The notes: generated by a model from the sequence alone, not told the origin. DNA of 64,000 nucleotides from Oxalobacteraceae bacterium (GCA_900299005.1 OMID01000067.1:1-64000), one strand, 5' to 3'. Positions 47,329-57,478 are shown, counted from the first letter of the stretch. A program made the numbers and translations.

Positions 47329-48246
47329 TCAATCGATTAATGCCTTATCCTGCCATTCCTTGATGTTTTCCCAAAGATTCAGCTCAAGCAGTCGGGCTCT
47401 TTCCGGCGATGCATAGAGGCGAATCTCTACGTCGGAACACCACTGATCGCCGTCGATTCGGACTAGCTGTTTGGCTCGACAGTCTTCGCGGATACAGCGC
47501 TCGGGCAGCCAAGCGACCCCTGCGCCATTGAGCGCAAGTGTGCGCAGTATTCTTGAATGAGGGCTTTGTGCCACAACACCAAAATGCGGGTGCGCTGGGC
47601 TAAAGCGAATGATCCTGTTCAACAATCGCCCAAAAAAAGTCTCCGGGGGATAGGAGAGCACGGGCACGCTGCCCGCCCTGATATCAGTGAGTGGATATTG
47701 CGGCTCTCCGTCTTCATTGGGCGCGCACACCGGAACCAGCCTGTCCTGACCGAGAATGACCGATGCACAGGATTTTTCATCGACAGTGATCGGTGCATTG
47801 GGGCTGTAGTACACCATCAGCAAATCGCAGCGACCTCCCGCTAAGGCCACCATCCCCTCATAAGTTTCGCCAGCCGTGATATCGAATTTTAGGCCGCTGA
47901 TGCGCCGGCTCAAGTGGGCAATCCATTCGGGAAGCACATGGTCGATGAGCGAGTGCGAGACAAAGAGTTTGATGCCGGAAAATGCGCGACTCCTGTGACC
48001 CAAGGCTATCCGGGTATCTTGAAGTTGTCTGACCATCTCGCGCGCCGCATCACGGAATAGATGACCGGCGACAGTCAGGCGCGGAGGTACCGTGTCACGA
48101 TCGATCAGCGGGATACCTATCCAGTCCTCCAGAGATCGTATACGGCGACTGAATGCTGATTGCGTGACATTTCGAGTCTGTGCGGCACGGGTAAAACTTG
48201 ATAGGTCGGAGAGCACCAGAAAATCCTCCAGCCACTCGATATCCAT
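47329..48246 (-). CDS. LysR-family transcriptional regulator
   Basis: MDIEWLEDFLVLSDLSSFTRAAQTRNVTQSAFSRRIRSLEDWIGIPLIDRDTVPPRLTVAG. Confidence 0.95.
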   Translation of the reverse strand: MDIEWLEDFLVLSDLSSFTRAAQTRNVTQSAFSRRIRSLEDWIGIPLIDRDTVPPRLTVAGHLFRDAAREMVRQLQDTRIALGHRSRAFSGIKLFVSHSLIDHVLPEWIAHLSRRISGLKFDITAGETYEGMVALAGGRCDLLMVYYSPNAPITVDEKSCASVILGQDRLVPVCAPNEDGEPQYPLTDIRAGSVPVLSYPPETFFGRLLNRIIRFSPAHPHFGVVAQSPHSRILRTLALNGAGVAWLPERCIREDCRAKQLVRIDGDQWCSDVEIRLYASPERARLLELNLWENIKEWQDKALID

Positions 48247-48719
48247 GATACCTCTCCCATGCCTCGATGTTGCACCACAATCCGGCGAGTTCAGCGGGAC
48301 TGGTGCAAACTAAAATTAATTTGCTAAAAAATGCGCTTCACCGACTGTAATCAAAAAAGTTCCCGGCAGGTAGAGGGTGCCTTTGCCCACCAACTTTGCG
48401 CTTTGTCACTTGTAGGGAAATTTGAAAGTAGATGTGATGTCCTCACAACAGATCAATCACTCAGTAAGTAGGGATGCTCAATGACGGTACCTACGGGATA
48501 CTAGTTTCAGCAGGCTATGGCTAATGCAACGTGTACGCACCCAAAGCATGACGCTGGCATTGCGGAATGGGCGAGGTGCGCCATCAATCTCGTCGTTTGC
48601 CAAGCCTCCATCGCTCCATGACACGCCAGCGCATCAAATGGATGATTCGTTGTTACCGCGCTCGTTCGCGCTTGCCCGTCTGCGGTATTGCCACCTTGCC
48701 CTCAAACGCACGAGATAAA

Positions 48720-48750
48720 AAAAACCGCCGGCTCATGGCCGGCGGTTTTT
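48720..48750 (-). terminator. Rho-independent terminator downstream of MFS transporter
   Basis: aaaaaccgccggc tcatg gccggcggttttt. Confidence 0.88.
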
Positions 48751-48767
48751 GTCAGGCAGACGTATCG

Positions 48768-50426
48768 TCAATGTTGATGAATGTCGTTGTCCTTGGTTTC
48801 TTGCACGAACATCGTACCAACGATTGCCGTGATTACGGCAATGACGATCGGGTACCACAGCCCATAGTAGATATCCCCTTTGAATGCGACCAGCGCGAAC
48901 GAAGTCGTTGGCAGCAAGCCACCGAACCATCCATTGCCGATGTGATACGGCAGCGACATGGAGGTATAGCGTATGCGCGTGGGGAACATTTCGACCAGCA
49001 TCGCTGCGATCGGGCCGTACACCATGGTCACATAGATCACCAGAATAAATAGCAGCAGCAGCACCATAGGCTTGTTGATCTGCGAAGGATCGGCCTTGGC
49101 CGGGTAACCTGCCTCCTTGATCAGCTCCTTGAGCTGGTCGGTGAACTCCTTATCCTTGGCAGTGGCGTCTTCCTTGGACATGCCCGCTGCGCTGTAGGAC
49201 TCGAGTGTTTTGTCGCCTACCTTGATGACGGCTAGTGTGCCCGCGGGCGCGGTCTCGTTCTTGTAGTTCACCGAGGCCGCAGCCAGTTTGGCCTTGGCTA
49301 TGTCACACGACGAAGTGAATTTTTTCGTGCCAGTCGGGTTGAACTGAAACTGACACTCGGCCGGGTCGGCAATGACCGTGACCGGCGCATTGGTTTGCGC
49401 AGACTCCAGTGCTGGGTTGGCGTAGTGCGTCAATGCCTTGAAGATCGGGAAGTAGGTGACCGCTGCAATGACGCAGCCGGCCATGATGATCTTCTTGCGG
49501 CCTATTTTGTCGGACAACGAACCGAACACAATGAAGAAAGGTGTCCCGATCAGCAGCGAGGCAGCGATCAGAATATTGGCCGTAGCGCCATCAACTTTAA
49601 GTGTCTGCGTAAGAAAGAAAAGGGCATAAAACTGACCGGTGTACCAGACCACTGCCTGACCGGCCGTAAGTCCGACCAGTGCGAGGATGACCAGCTTCAG
49701 GTTCTTCCACTGACCAAACGCTTCCGAGAGCGGTGCCTTGGAGACTTTGCCTTCGTCTTTCATCCGCTGGAATGCTGGAGACTCATTCATCGATAGGCGG
49801 ATCCACACCGAGATTGCCAGCAAAAACACCGATACGAGGAAAGGAATGCGCCAGCCCCAGTCTGCGAACGCTTCTTCTCCGATCGCGGTGCGCGTGGCGA
49901 GAATGACCATCAGCGACAGGAACAGGCCAAGCGTGGCGGTCGTTTGAATCCACGCGGTGAACGCACCCCGTTTATCGTCTGGTGCGTGCTCGGCCACGTA
50001 CGTCGCTGCGCCGCCGTATTCCCCACCAAGGGCCAGGCCTTGCAGTATGCGCAGCGTGATCAGAATGACCGGGGCGGCAATGCCAATGCTGGCATAGTTA
50101 GGCAGCAGACCAACGACGAAGGTCGATACACCCATGATGAGGATGGTCACCAGGAAGGTGTACTTACGGCCGACCATGTCCCCAAGACGGCCAAATACGA
50201 TAGCGCCGAAGGGACGAACCAGGAAGCCAGCCGCAAATGCCAGCAGCGCGAAAATGAAGGCCGTGTTGGGATCAGTGCCAGCGAAGAACTGCTTGGCGAT
50301 GATTGCAGCCAGCGAGCCGTACAGATAAAAATCGTACCATTCAAAAACAGTACCCAAGGAGGAGGCAAAGATAACCTTTCGCTCCTCGGCTGTAATGCCC
50401 TGTGCTTGCGCGTCGGCAGTAGCCAT
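48768..50426 (-). CDS. MFS transporter, metabolite:H+ symporter (MHS)-like
   Basis: SSLGTVFEWYDFYLYGSLAAIIAKQFF, GRLGDMVGRKYTFLVTI; start at MATADAQAQGITAEERK. Confidence 0.93.
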   Translation of the reverse strand: MATADAQAQGITAEERKVIFASSLGTVFEWYDFYLYGSLAAIIAKQFFAGTDPNTAFIFALLAFAAGFLVRPFGAIVFGRLGDMVGRKYTFLVTILIMGVSTFVVGLLPNYASIGIAAPVILITLRILQGLALGGEYGGAATYVAEHAPDDKRGAFTAWIQTTATLGLFLSLMVILATRTAIGEEAFADWGWRIPFLVSVFLLAISVWIRLSMNESPAFQRMKDEGKVSKAPLSEAFGQWKNLKLVILALVGLTAGQAVVWYTGQFYALFFLTQTLKVDGATANILIAASLLIGTPFFIVFGSLSDKIGRKKIIMAGCVIAAVTYFPIFKALTHYANPALESAQTNAPVTVIADPAECQFQFNPTGTKKFTSSCDIAKAKLAAASVNYKNETAPAGTLAVIKVGDKTLESYSAAGMSKEDATAKDKEFTDQLKELIKEAGYPAKADPSQINKPMVLLLLFILVIYVTMVYGPIAAMLVEMFPTRIRYTSMSLPYHIGNGWFGGLLPTTSFALVAFKGDIYYGLWYPIVIAVITAIVGTMFVQETKDNDIHQH

Positions 50427-50675
50427 TGCAATCTCCTTAATAATTTTGTAAAACTGATCATGCGCACACAAGCCCGCATGGTACCGCGCAGTGTAGGTAG
50501 GCAAACTTACGCGCAACTTGCTGCCAGCTTACAAAAACTTACGCAGCGCTCCGGCCGGATTGCCTGGTAAGCGAACGACCGTGCGGATACTTATGCTATT
50601 CTCGATCGATCCCCATGACCGGAATTGCAAGAGCTGACTGGCACGTCCGGGAATACTCACCTCACGGAGACCCAC

Positions 50676-51854
50676 ATGACTGACGCCGTCATTGTTTCGA
50701 CTGCCCGCACGCCGCTGACCAAGTCCTGGAAAGGCGCATTCAATATGACCCACGGCGCCACCTTGGGCGGACACGCCCTGCAGGCGGCCATCTCGCGGGC
50801 GGGCATCGACCCGGCACAAGTGGAAGACGTCATCATGGGCTGCGCAAACCCGGAGGGTGCGACTGGTTTCAATATCGCGCGCCAGATAGCGCTGCGTGCA
50901 GGCTGCCCTGTCAGCGTTCCCGGCATGACCATCAACCGCTTTTGCTCATCCGGTCTTCAAACGATTGCCACCGCAGCACAGCGGGTCATTGCGGGCGAGG
51001 GCGACATCTATGCCGCAGGTGGCGTGGAATCGATCTCCTGCGTTCAGAACGAGATGAACATGCACATGGTGCAAGAGAGCTGGCTTTGCGAGCATAAGCC
51101 CGCAATTTACTGGCCTATGCTGCAGACGGCAGAAACCGTCGCCAAGCGCTACAACATCAGCCGAGAACGCCAGGATCAGTATGGCGTGCAGAGCCAGCAG
51201 CGTGCCGCATCGGCGCGTGAAGCCGGTAAATTTGATGACGAAATTGTGCCGATGAAGACCGTGATGGCCGTTGCCGACAAAGACACCGGGCAGATTGTCA
51301 CACGCGAAGTCACCTCATCTGCAGATGAGGGTATTCGCAGCGACACCACTTATGAGGGTGTCTCTCAGATCCGAACAGCAATTCCTGGTGGCGTAATCGC
51401 AGCGGGCAACGCGAGTCAGTTTTCCGATGGCGCATCCGTGGCCATAGTCATGAGCGACAAGGCAGCAGCAGCGGCTGGGAAGAAACCACTGGGTCTTTTC
51501 CGAGGATTCGCCGTGGCCGGTTGCGAACCTGACGAGATGGGCATCGGTCCGGTGTTTGCCATTCCTAAACTTCTGAAGAAGGCTGGCTTGAAAGTCGAGG
51601 ACATCGGCCTGTGGGAGTTGAACGAAGCTTTTGCCGTGCAGGTGCTGTACTGCGCGGACAAGCTCGGCATTCCCATGGATCGCCTGAACGTGAACGGTGG
51701 CGCTATCGCGGTCGGCCATCCATATGGGACCTCAGGCGCGCGTCTGACCGGCCATGCGCTGATCGAGGGCAAGCGTCGCGGTGCAAAGTACGTGGTGGTC
51801 ACGATGTGCATCGGCGGTGGACAGGGCGCGGCAGGCTTATTTGAAGTGGTTTGA
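50676..51854 (+). CDS. Acetyl-CoA C-acyltransferase (thiolase)
   Basis: [68 protein letters not shown]. Confidence 0.95.
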   Translation: MTDAVIVSTARTPLTKSWKGAFNMTHGATLGGHALQAAISRAGIDPAQVEDVIMGCANPEGATGFNIARQIALRAGCPVSVPGMTINRFCSSGLQTIATAAQRVIAGEGDIYAAGGVESISCVQNEMNMHMVQESWLCEHKPAIYWPMLQTAETVAKRYNISRERQDQYGVQSQQRAASAREAGKFDDEIVPMKTVMAVADKDTGQIVTREVTSSADEGIRSDTTYEGVSQIRTAIPGGVIAAGNASQFSDGASVAIVMSDKAAAAAGKKPLGLFRGFAVAGCEPDEMGIGPVFAIPKLLKKAGLKVEDIGLWELNEAFAVQVLYCADKLGIPMDRLNVNGGAIAVGHPYGTSGARLTGHALIEGKRRGAKYVVVTMCIGGGQGAAGLFEVV

Positions 51855-51902
51855 TCAATGTGATCGATCTGATCAGTCTGATTGACGTCATCCTCGCTAA
51901 CG

Positions 51903-53714
51903 ATGTCTTCAAAGATATTGTCCAGGCGCGACCTGGACTTCCTGCTCTATGAGTGGCTGGACGCAGAATCACTGACTGCGAGGGCACGTTTTTCCGAGCA
52001 CAGCCGTCAAACTTTCGATGCCGTGCTCGATTTATGCGAGCAGCTGGCAACAGAAAAATTTGCGACACATAACAAAAAATCAGATCAACACGAGCCGCAT
52101 TTTGATGGCGAACGTGTCAGTGTGATACCGGAAGTTGCCGACGCCCTGAAAGCATTCTCCGAGGCCGGACTAGTGGCTGCGGGCATGGACCATGAACTGG
52201 GAGGCATGCAACTGCCCTGTCTGATTGAAAAGGCTGGTTTTGCATGGTTCAAGGGAGCCAATGTCGCCACTTCCGCCTATGCGATGCTCAGCATTGGCAA
52301 CGCCAATACCATCATCAAGTGCGGGTCACAGGAACAGATTGAGCGCTATGCGCTGCCGATTTTGTCGGGCCGTTTTTTTGGCACGATGTGTCTCTCGGAG
52401 CCGCAGGCAGGGTCCAGCCTGTCCGACATCATGACGCGCGCCGAGCCAGACAGCGATGGTAATTATCGGGTGCTCGGTAACAAGATGTGGATATCCGGCG
52501 GTGAGCATGACCTCTCGGAGAACATCATTCATCTGGTTCTGGCGAAAGTGCCAGGCCCTGATGGCAAGCTGATCCCGGGCGTGAAGGGTATTTCCTTGTT
52601 CATCGTCCCCAAGTTTCTGGTGAATCCCGATGGCAGTCTGGGCGAACGCAATGACGTGGTGCTAGCGGGTCTCAATCACAAGATGGGATATCGCGGCACC
52701 ACCAACACCTTGCTCAATTTCGGCGAGGGGAAGCACACCCCGGGCGGCAGGGCCGGCGCCGTCGCTTATCTGGTCGGGCAATTACACCTCGGTCTGGCTG
52801 CGATGTTCAACATGATGAACGAGGCACGTATTGCCGTGGGTCTGGGGGCGGTCATGCTGGGCTATGCGGGTTATTTGCATTCACTGGACTATGCGCGCAG
52901 CCGACTGCAAGGCAGGCATCCTCAGAACAAAGATCCCTCGAGGCCCCAACTGCCTATCGTCCAGCACACGGACGTCCGCCGGATGCTGCTCGCGCAGAAG
53001 GCCTACGCTGAAGGTGGCCTCGCCCTCATTTTGTATTGCTCGCGATTGGTCGACGAAGAAAAAACAGCAGAGAGCGAACAGGCGCGTCGGGAAGCGACAC
53101 TGCTGCTGGATCTGTTGACGCCTGTTGCAAAGTCCTGGCCATCGCAATGCTGCCTTGAGGGCAATAGCCTTGCCATTCAGGTGCATGGCGGCTATGGCTA
53201 CACGCGCGACTACGATGTCGAGCAGATGTACCGAGATAATCGTCTCAATCTTATCCACGAAGGCACGCAGGGCATACAGGCGCTCGATCTTCTGGGTCGC
53301 AAGGTGGTCATGCATGACAGCCTGGCGCTGGATCTGTTGAGCTCACGAGTTGACACAACCCTGACAACGGCACAGCAGAGCGTTCTCAAGGCGCACGCAG
53401 ATTCACTGCACAAGCGCTGGCAGCGCCTGCTTGAGGTGACGCGCCTGCTGCACAGTACCGGCGACCTGAACATCACACTGGCCAACGCGACGCTCTACCT
53501 TGAAGCCTTTGGGCACCTCATCATCAGTTGGGTGTGGCTGGAGCAGGCACTGACGGCCCTGAAAGCACGAATGCCAGACGATGATTTCTATGCAGGTAAA
53601 CTGCAGGCAGCGAAATGGTTTTTTCGTTACGAGCTGCCCCGTGTAGATGCGCAATTGGATCTCCTGGCCTCGCTCGACACCACAACCCTGGAAATGCGGG
53701 ATAGCTGGTTCTGA
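51903..53714 (+). CDS. acyl-CoA dehydrogenase (FadE-like, ~600 aa)
   Basis: CLSEPQAGSSLSDIMTRA, NKMWISGGEHDLSENIIHLVLAK, QVHGGYGYTRDYDVEQMYRDNRLNLIHEGTQGIQALDLLGRKV. Confidence 0.94.
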   Translation: MSSKILSRRDLDFLLYEWLDAESLTARARFSEHSRQTFDAVLDLCEQLATEKFATHNKKSDQHEPHFDGERVSVIPEVADALKAFSEAGLVAAGMDHELGGMQLPCLIEKAGFAWFKGANVATSAYAMLSIGNANTIIKCGSQEQIERYALPILSGRFFGTMCLSEPQAGSSLSDIMTRAEPDSDGNYRVLGNKMWISGGEHDLSENIIHLVLAKVPGPDGKLIPGVKGISLFIVPKFLVNPDGSLGERNDVVLAGLNHKMGYRGTTNTLLNFGEGKHTPGGRAGAVAYLVGQLHLGLAAMFNMMNEARIAVGLGAVMLGYAGYLHSLDYARSRLQGRHPQNKDPSRPQLPIVQHTDVRRMLLAQKAYAEGGLALILYCSRLVDEEKTAESEQARREATLLLDLLTPVAKSWPSQCCLEGNSLAIQVHGGYGYTRDYDVEQMYRDNRLNLIHEGTQGIQALDLLGRKVVMHDSLALDLLSSRVDTTLTTAQQSVLKAHADSLHKRWQRLLEVTRLLHSTGDLNITLANATLYLEAFGHLIISWVWLEQALTALKARMPDDDFYAGKLQAAKWFFRYELPRVDAQLDLLASLDTTTLEMRDSWF

Positions 53715-53749
53715 TTTGCCCTAAAAACCTGTTAGCCGATGAGATACGT

Positions 53750-54055
53750 ATGATCAAGCACATCGTGATGTGGCAACTGAAAGACTCTGCCGAAGGTGCC
53801 GATAAATCAGTCAATGTCGCCAAAATGAAAGCCTTGCTCGATGACTGTGCGAACCTTGTGCCTGGCATGTTGAAATTCGAGGTGGCGACGGCACAGTCGG
53901 GCCTGGAATGCACTTACGATATTCTGCTTTACTCGGAATTTGAGTCGACCGTGGCACTGAACGCTTACCAAAACCACCCCAAGCATGTCGCCCTCAAGCC
54001 CTTTGTGGCCGCTGTCCGTCAGGCACGGCAATGCATGGATTATGAAGTGCACTGA
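53750..54055 (+). CDS. Dabb family (stress-responsive alpha/beta barrel) protein
   Basis: MIKHIVMWQLKDSAEG..., DILLYSEFESTVALNAYQNHPKHVALKPFV. Confidence 0.9.
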   Translation: MIKHIVMWQLKDSAEGADKSVNVAKMKALLDDCANLVPGMLKFEVATAQSGLECTYDILLYSEFESTVALNAYQNHPKHVALKPFVAAVRQARQCMDYEVH

Positions 54056-54085
54056 GACTGGCGCTGGAACTGGAACTGGAAGCAA

Positions 54086-54180
54086 GGGAGACACCGAAAA
54101 ATGCCATTTTATGGCGAGCCTGCCGCATCAAAAGCTTGCCACTATTCCCGAAAGGAGAACTCTTGCGGTGGTTAATTCAT
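54086..54180 (+). repeat. Dispersed ~100-bp intergenic repeat, copy B (internally deleted)
   Basis: cattttatggcgagcctgccgcatcaaaagcttgccactattcccgaaaggagaactcttgcggtggttaatt aligns to copy A except for ~25 nt missing. Confidence 0.8.
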
Positions 54181-54212
54181 CAGCGATTTCCAAGGCGATA
54201 AAAAACATGAAG

Positions 54213-54324
54213 AACCTATCTCGTTAGGGTGATGGCAAGGCGACAATGCCGCAGACAGTCCCGACGTAAGGCAAGGTATTGGCAAGGCAGTGACAACGCC
54301 ACCAGCGTCCTAACGAGATAGGTT
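54213..54324. repeat. Inverted pair of dispersed element: aacctatctcgttagg ... cctaacgagataggtt
   Basis: Perfect 16-bp arms at 54213-54228 and 54309-54324 separated by 80 bp; arm core also at 38600-38612. Confidence 0.85.
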
Positions 54325-54346
54325 TTAAAAAGAAAGCAGGCGACTT

Positions 54347-55129
54347 ATGCACACCCTACAAGAATTATTCAATCTCGACGGCAAGACGGCACTCATCACG
54401 GGTGGCTCACGCGGACTGGGACTTCAAATGGCCGAAGCACTGGGAGAACAAGGTGCCCGGCTGGTGATCACATCCCGCAAACAAGCCGAGCTGGATCAGG
54501 CCGTTGCCCATCTGAAGCAGCGGGGCATTGAGGTGCTTGCTGTGGCGTCCGATCTCTCCAAAGAGAGTGCCGTAGCGCCACTAGTCGATGCCGCCTTGAA
54601 GCAGCTCGGCCACATCGACATTTTGATCAACAACGCCGGCGCGACCTGGGGCGCGCCGGCGGAGGATCATCCTCTGGAGGCCTGGGACAAAGTGATGAAC
54701 CTGAATGTCCGCAGTCTTTTCCTGCTCTCTCAGGCCGTGGGGAAACAATCGATGATTCCTCGACGATATGGTCGCATTGTGAATATCGCCTCCATCGCCG
54801 GGTTGTCGGGCAATGGCCCTGAAATGCAGACGCTGGCCTATAACACCTCGAAAGCAGCCGTCATCAATTTCACCCGAGCGTTGGCTGGGGAGTGGGGTAA
54901 GTACGGTATTACTGTCAATGCGCTCGCACCAGGATTTTTTCCCTCCAAGATGTCTCGCGGTCTGCTGGAGAAAATGGGCGACGCTGCTGCCCAGCGTGCG
55001 CCTCTGCGCCGGCTGGGTGACGATGAAGATCTGAAGGGCGCGGTACTGTTATTTGCCACCGACGCCGGTAAACACATTACAGGGCAAACGCTCGCGGTAG
55101 ACGGCGGCGTCTCGTCCGTCACCATCTGA
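54347..55129 (+). CDS. SDR family oxidoreductase
   Basis: ALITGGSRGLGLQMAEALGEQGARLVITSRK, NNAGATWG, YNTSKAAVINFTRALAGEW. Confidence 0.94.
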   Translation: MHTLQELFNLDGKTALITGGSRGLGLQMAEALGEQGARLVITSRKQAELDQAVAHLKQRGIEVLAVASDLSKESAVAPLVDAALKQLGHIDILINNAGATWGAPAEDHPLEAWDKVMNLNVRSLFLLSQAVGKQSMIPRRYGRIVNIASIAGLSGNGPEMQTLAYNTSKAAVINFTRALAGEWGKYGITVNALAPGFFPSKMSRGLLEKMGDAAAQRAPLRRLGDDEDLKGAVLLFATDAGKHITGQTLAVDGGVSSVTI

Positions 55130-55548
55130 TGAGCACGGCCAGCACGTTTCCCTTTGAGATTCCTTTTCCAGAGCATCTGGGGGTGGAATTCGTCCGTATG
55201 GAAGGCGGTCGCGCAGAAATTGCATTAACCCTTGAGCACCGCCATATGAACAGCTGGTATGTCACCCATGGTGGCATCAGCATGACGCTGCTTGATGTAG
55301 TGATGTCACTGGCCGGACGTTCGCTGGATCCCGAGGCGCGCGCTGCCGTCACGGTTGAAATGAAGACCAGCTTTTTGCAGCCTGGCGGTAAACCAGGGAG
55401 TCGAATTATCGCAAGCGGTCATGCATTTCACCGCTCGACGACCATGTGCTTTTGCGAAGGCGAGATTCGCGACGGCGACCGACTGGTGGCCAAGGCCATG
55501 GGTACGTTCAAGTACATCAAGCGGCTAGATATCGCCCGCAAGCTCTGA
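55129..55548 (+). CDS. PaaI-family (hotdog) thioesterase
   Basis: MNSWYVTHGGISMTLLDVVMSLAGRSL, TVEMKTSFLQPG. Confidence 0.88.
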   Translation: MSTASTFPFEIPFPEHLGVEFVRMEGGRAEIALTLEHRHMNSWYVTHGGISMTLLDVVMSLAGRSLDPEARAAVTVEMKTSFLQPGGKPGSRIIASGHAFHRSTTMCFCEGEIRDGDRLVAKAMGTFKYIKRLDIARKL

Positions 55549-55560
55549 AAAGGAGAAGAC

Positions 55561-56559
55561 ATGAGCACCTATCAGCAGATCGTACTGGCGTCACGACCCA
55601 AAGGCTCGGCAGTCACGCCAGACAATTTTCGTCTCGAGCGCAAGACCGTGCCGGCGATCTCGGAAGGCCAGCTGCTCGTGCGCAATCATTTTCTCTCACT
55701 CGACCCTTACATGCGGATGCGCATGGAGGACGTGAAGAGCTATGCAGCCCCCCAGGCGCTGGACGAGGTGATGATTGGTGGTACGGCTGGCGAAGTCATC
55801 GAGTCGAAGCATCCGAAGTTCAAGGTCGGCGATAAGGTGGTCGGCATGTTGGGCTGGAGTGAGATGGGGGTGTCAGATGGCACACTACTCAAACAGGTCG
55901 ATACCCGCGACATCCCGCTGTCTGCCTACCTCGGTGCCGTCGGCATGCCCGGCATGACGGCCTGGTATGGTCTGAACCAGATCATTCAACCCAAAGCGGG
56001 TCAGACAATTGCAGTCACTGCGGCCAGTGGCGCAGTGGGTAGCGTGCTGGGACAGCTTGCCAAGCACAAGGGTTGCCGCGTTTTGGGGATTGCTGGCGGC
56101 AAGGACAAATGCCGCTATGTCATCGATGAATTGGGTTTTGACGCCTGCATCGACTACAAGGGTGGCAATCTGTTCAAGGACATCAAAGCAGCGGCGCCTG
56201 AGGGCATTGACGGGCTCTTCGAGAACGTGGGCGGCGCTGTGATGGACGCCGTATTGGCGAGAATGAATCCCTACGGTCGTATTGCACTGTGTGGTCTGAT
56301 ATCAGGGTATGACGGGCAACCCATGCCAGTGCATAACCTGCACGTGGTGCTGTCGATGCGGCTGATGATGCAGGGATTTATCGTATCCGAACATATGGAT
56401 TTGTGGCCAACCGGGCTAGGCGAACTCGGTCATCTTGTCGCGAGTGGCAAGCTGAAGTTTCGGGAGTCCATCTCGGAAGGGCTCGCATCCGCACCGGAGG
56501 CATTCGTTGGTCTTTTGCACGGAAAAAATTTTGGGCAACAATTGGTCAGACTGATCTGA
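55561..56559 (+). CDS. NADP-dependent oxidoreductase, MDR family (YncB/leukotriene-B4-dehydrogenase-like)
   Basis: FLSLDPYMRMRM, VGMPGMTAWYGLNQIIQPKAGQTIAVTAASGAVGSVLGQLAKHKGCRVLGIAGG. Confidence 0.94.
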   Translation: MSTYQQIVLASRPKGSAVTPDNFRLERKTVPAISEGQLLVRNHFLSLDPYMRMRMEDVKSYAAPQALDEVMIGGTAGEVIESKHPKFKVGDKVVGMLGWSEMGVSDGTLLKQVDTRDIPLSAYLGAVGMPGMTAWYGLNQIIQPKAGQTIAVTAASGAVGSVLGQLAKHKGCRVLGIAGGKDKCRYVIDELGFDACIDYKGGNLFKDIKAAAPEGIDGLFENVGGAVMDAVLARMNPYGRIALCGLISGYDGQPMPVHNLHVVLSMRLMMQGFIVSEHMDLWPTGLGELGHLVASGKLKFRESISEGLASAPEAFVGLLHGKNFGQQLVRLI

Positions 56560-56566
56560 GGGGACC

Positions 56567-57478
56567 ATGAAGAATTTTAGTGGCCGCGTCGCGGTCATCA
56601 CCGGGGCTGCCAGCGGCTTCGGAAAAGAATTCGCGCAGGCAGGCGCACAACTGGGCATGAAGCTGGTTCTGGCCGATGTGCAGCAAGAAGCGCTCGAGGC
56701 CACCGCCAGTGCTCTGCGCAAGACGGGTGCGGAGGTAGTTGCACAGCTCTGCGACGTACGCAAGGCAGACCAGCTTGAGTCACTGGCAAAAACAACCCTG
56801 CTTGCGTACGGTGCGATTCACCTGGTGTTCAACAATGCGGGCGTTGGCGCAGGGGGGCTGGTCTGGGAAAATTCCGAGGCAGACTGGGAATGGGTGCTCG
56901 GCGTGAACCTGTGGGGCGTGATTCATGGCGTGCGTATTTTCACACCCATCATGCTCGACTGCGCAAAGAATAACCCCGACTACGAAGGACATATCGTCAA
57001 CACCGCTTCCATGGCGGGTCTTCTCAACCCGCCGACGATGGGGATTTATAACGTGTCCAAGCATGCAGTCGTATCGCTCTCCGAAAGTCTGTATCACGAT
57101 TTGTCGCTGGTGGAGGCACCAATTGGTGTTTCGGTCTTGTGCCCGTACTTCGTGCAAACAGGTATCAGCCAGTCGCACAAGCACCGGCCTGCTGATGTGC
57201 AGACCAGCGGTAAGCCCACCGTCAGCCAGCAAATCTCGCAAACGGTGCTGGAGAAGGCGGTCTCATCCGGCAAAGTCACCGCGAGCGAGGTTGCGCAACG
57301 AACCTTTGATGCGGTACGCAACGAGGTCTTCTATGTCTATTCGCATCCCGGTGCCCTGGGCAATGTGCAACGACGTATGGAAGATATTCTCGCCGGGCGC
57401 AATCCCGGAGATCCCTATGAGGCAGTGCCGCATGTACGCGAGAAACTGCAAGCCGGCCTCAAGGGTGAAGCCGGATGA
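56567..57478 (+). CDS. SDR family oxidoreductase
   Basis: AVITGAASGFGKEFAQAGAQLGMKLVLADVQ, NNAGVGAGG, YNVSKHAVVSLSESLYHDL. Confidence 0.94.
   Translation: MKNFSGRVAVITGAASGFGKEFAQAGAQLGMKLVLADVQQEALEATASALRKTGAEVVAQLCDVRKADQLESLAKTTLLAYGAIHLVFNNAGVGAGGLVWENSEADWEWVLGVNLWGVIHGVRIFTPIMLDCAKNNPDYEGHIVNTASMAGLLNPPTMGIYNVSKHAVVSLSESLYHDLSLVEAPIGVSVLCPYFVQTGISQSHKHRPADVQTSGKPTVSQQISQTVLEKAVSSGKVTASEVAQRTFDAVRNEVFYVYSHPGALGNVQRRMEDILAGRNPGDPYEAVPHVREKLQAGLKGEAG

Noticed and set aside
12187-54180. CRISPR array or IS element as explanation of the four-copy repeat
   Set aside because: Copies are tens of kb apart, in both orientations, with no spacers, no transposase and no visible terminal inverted repeats.
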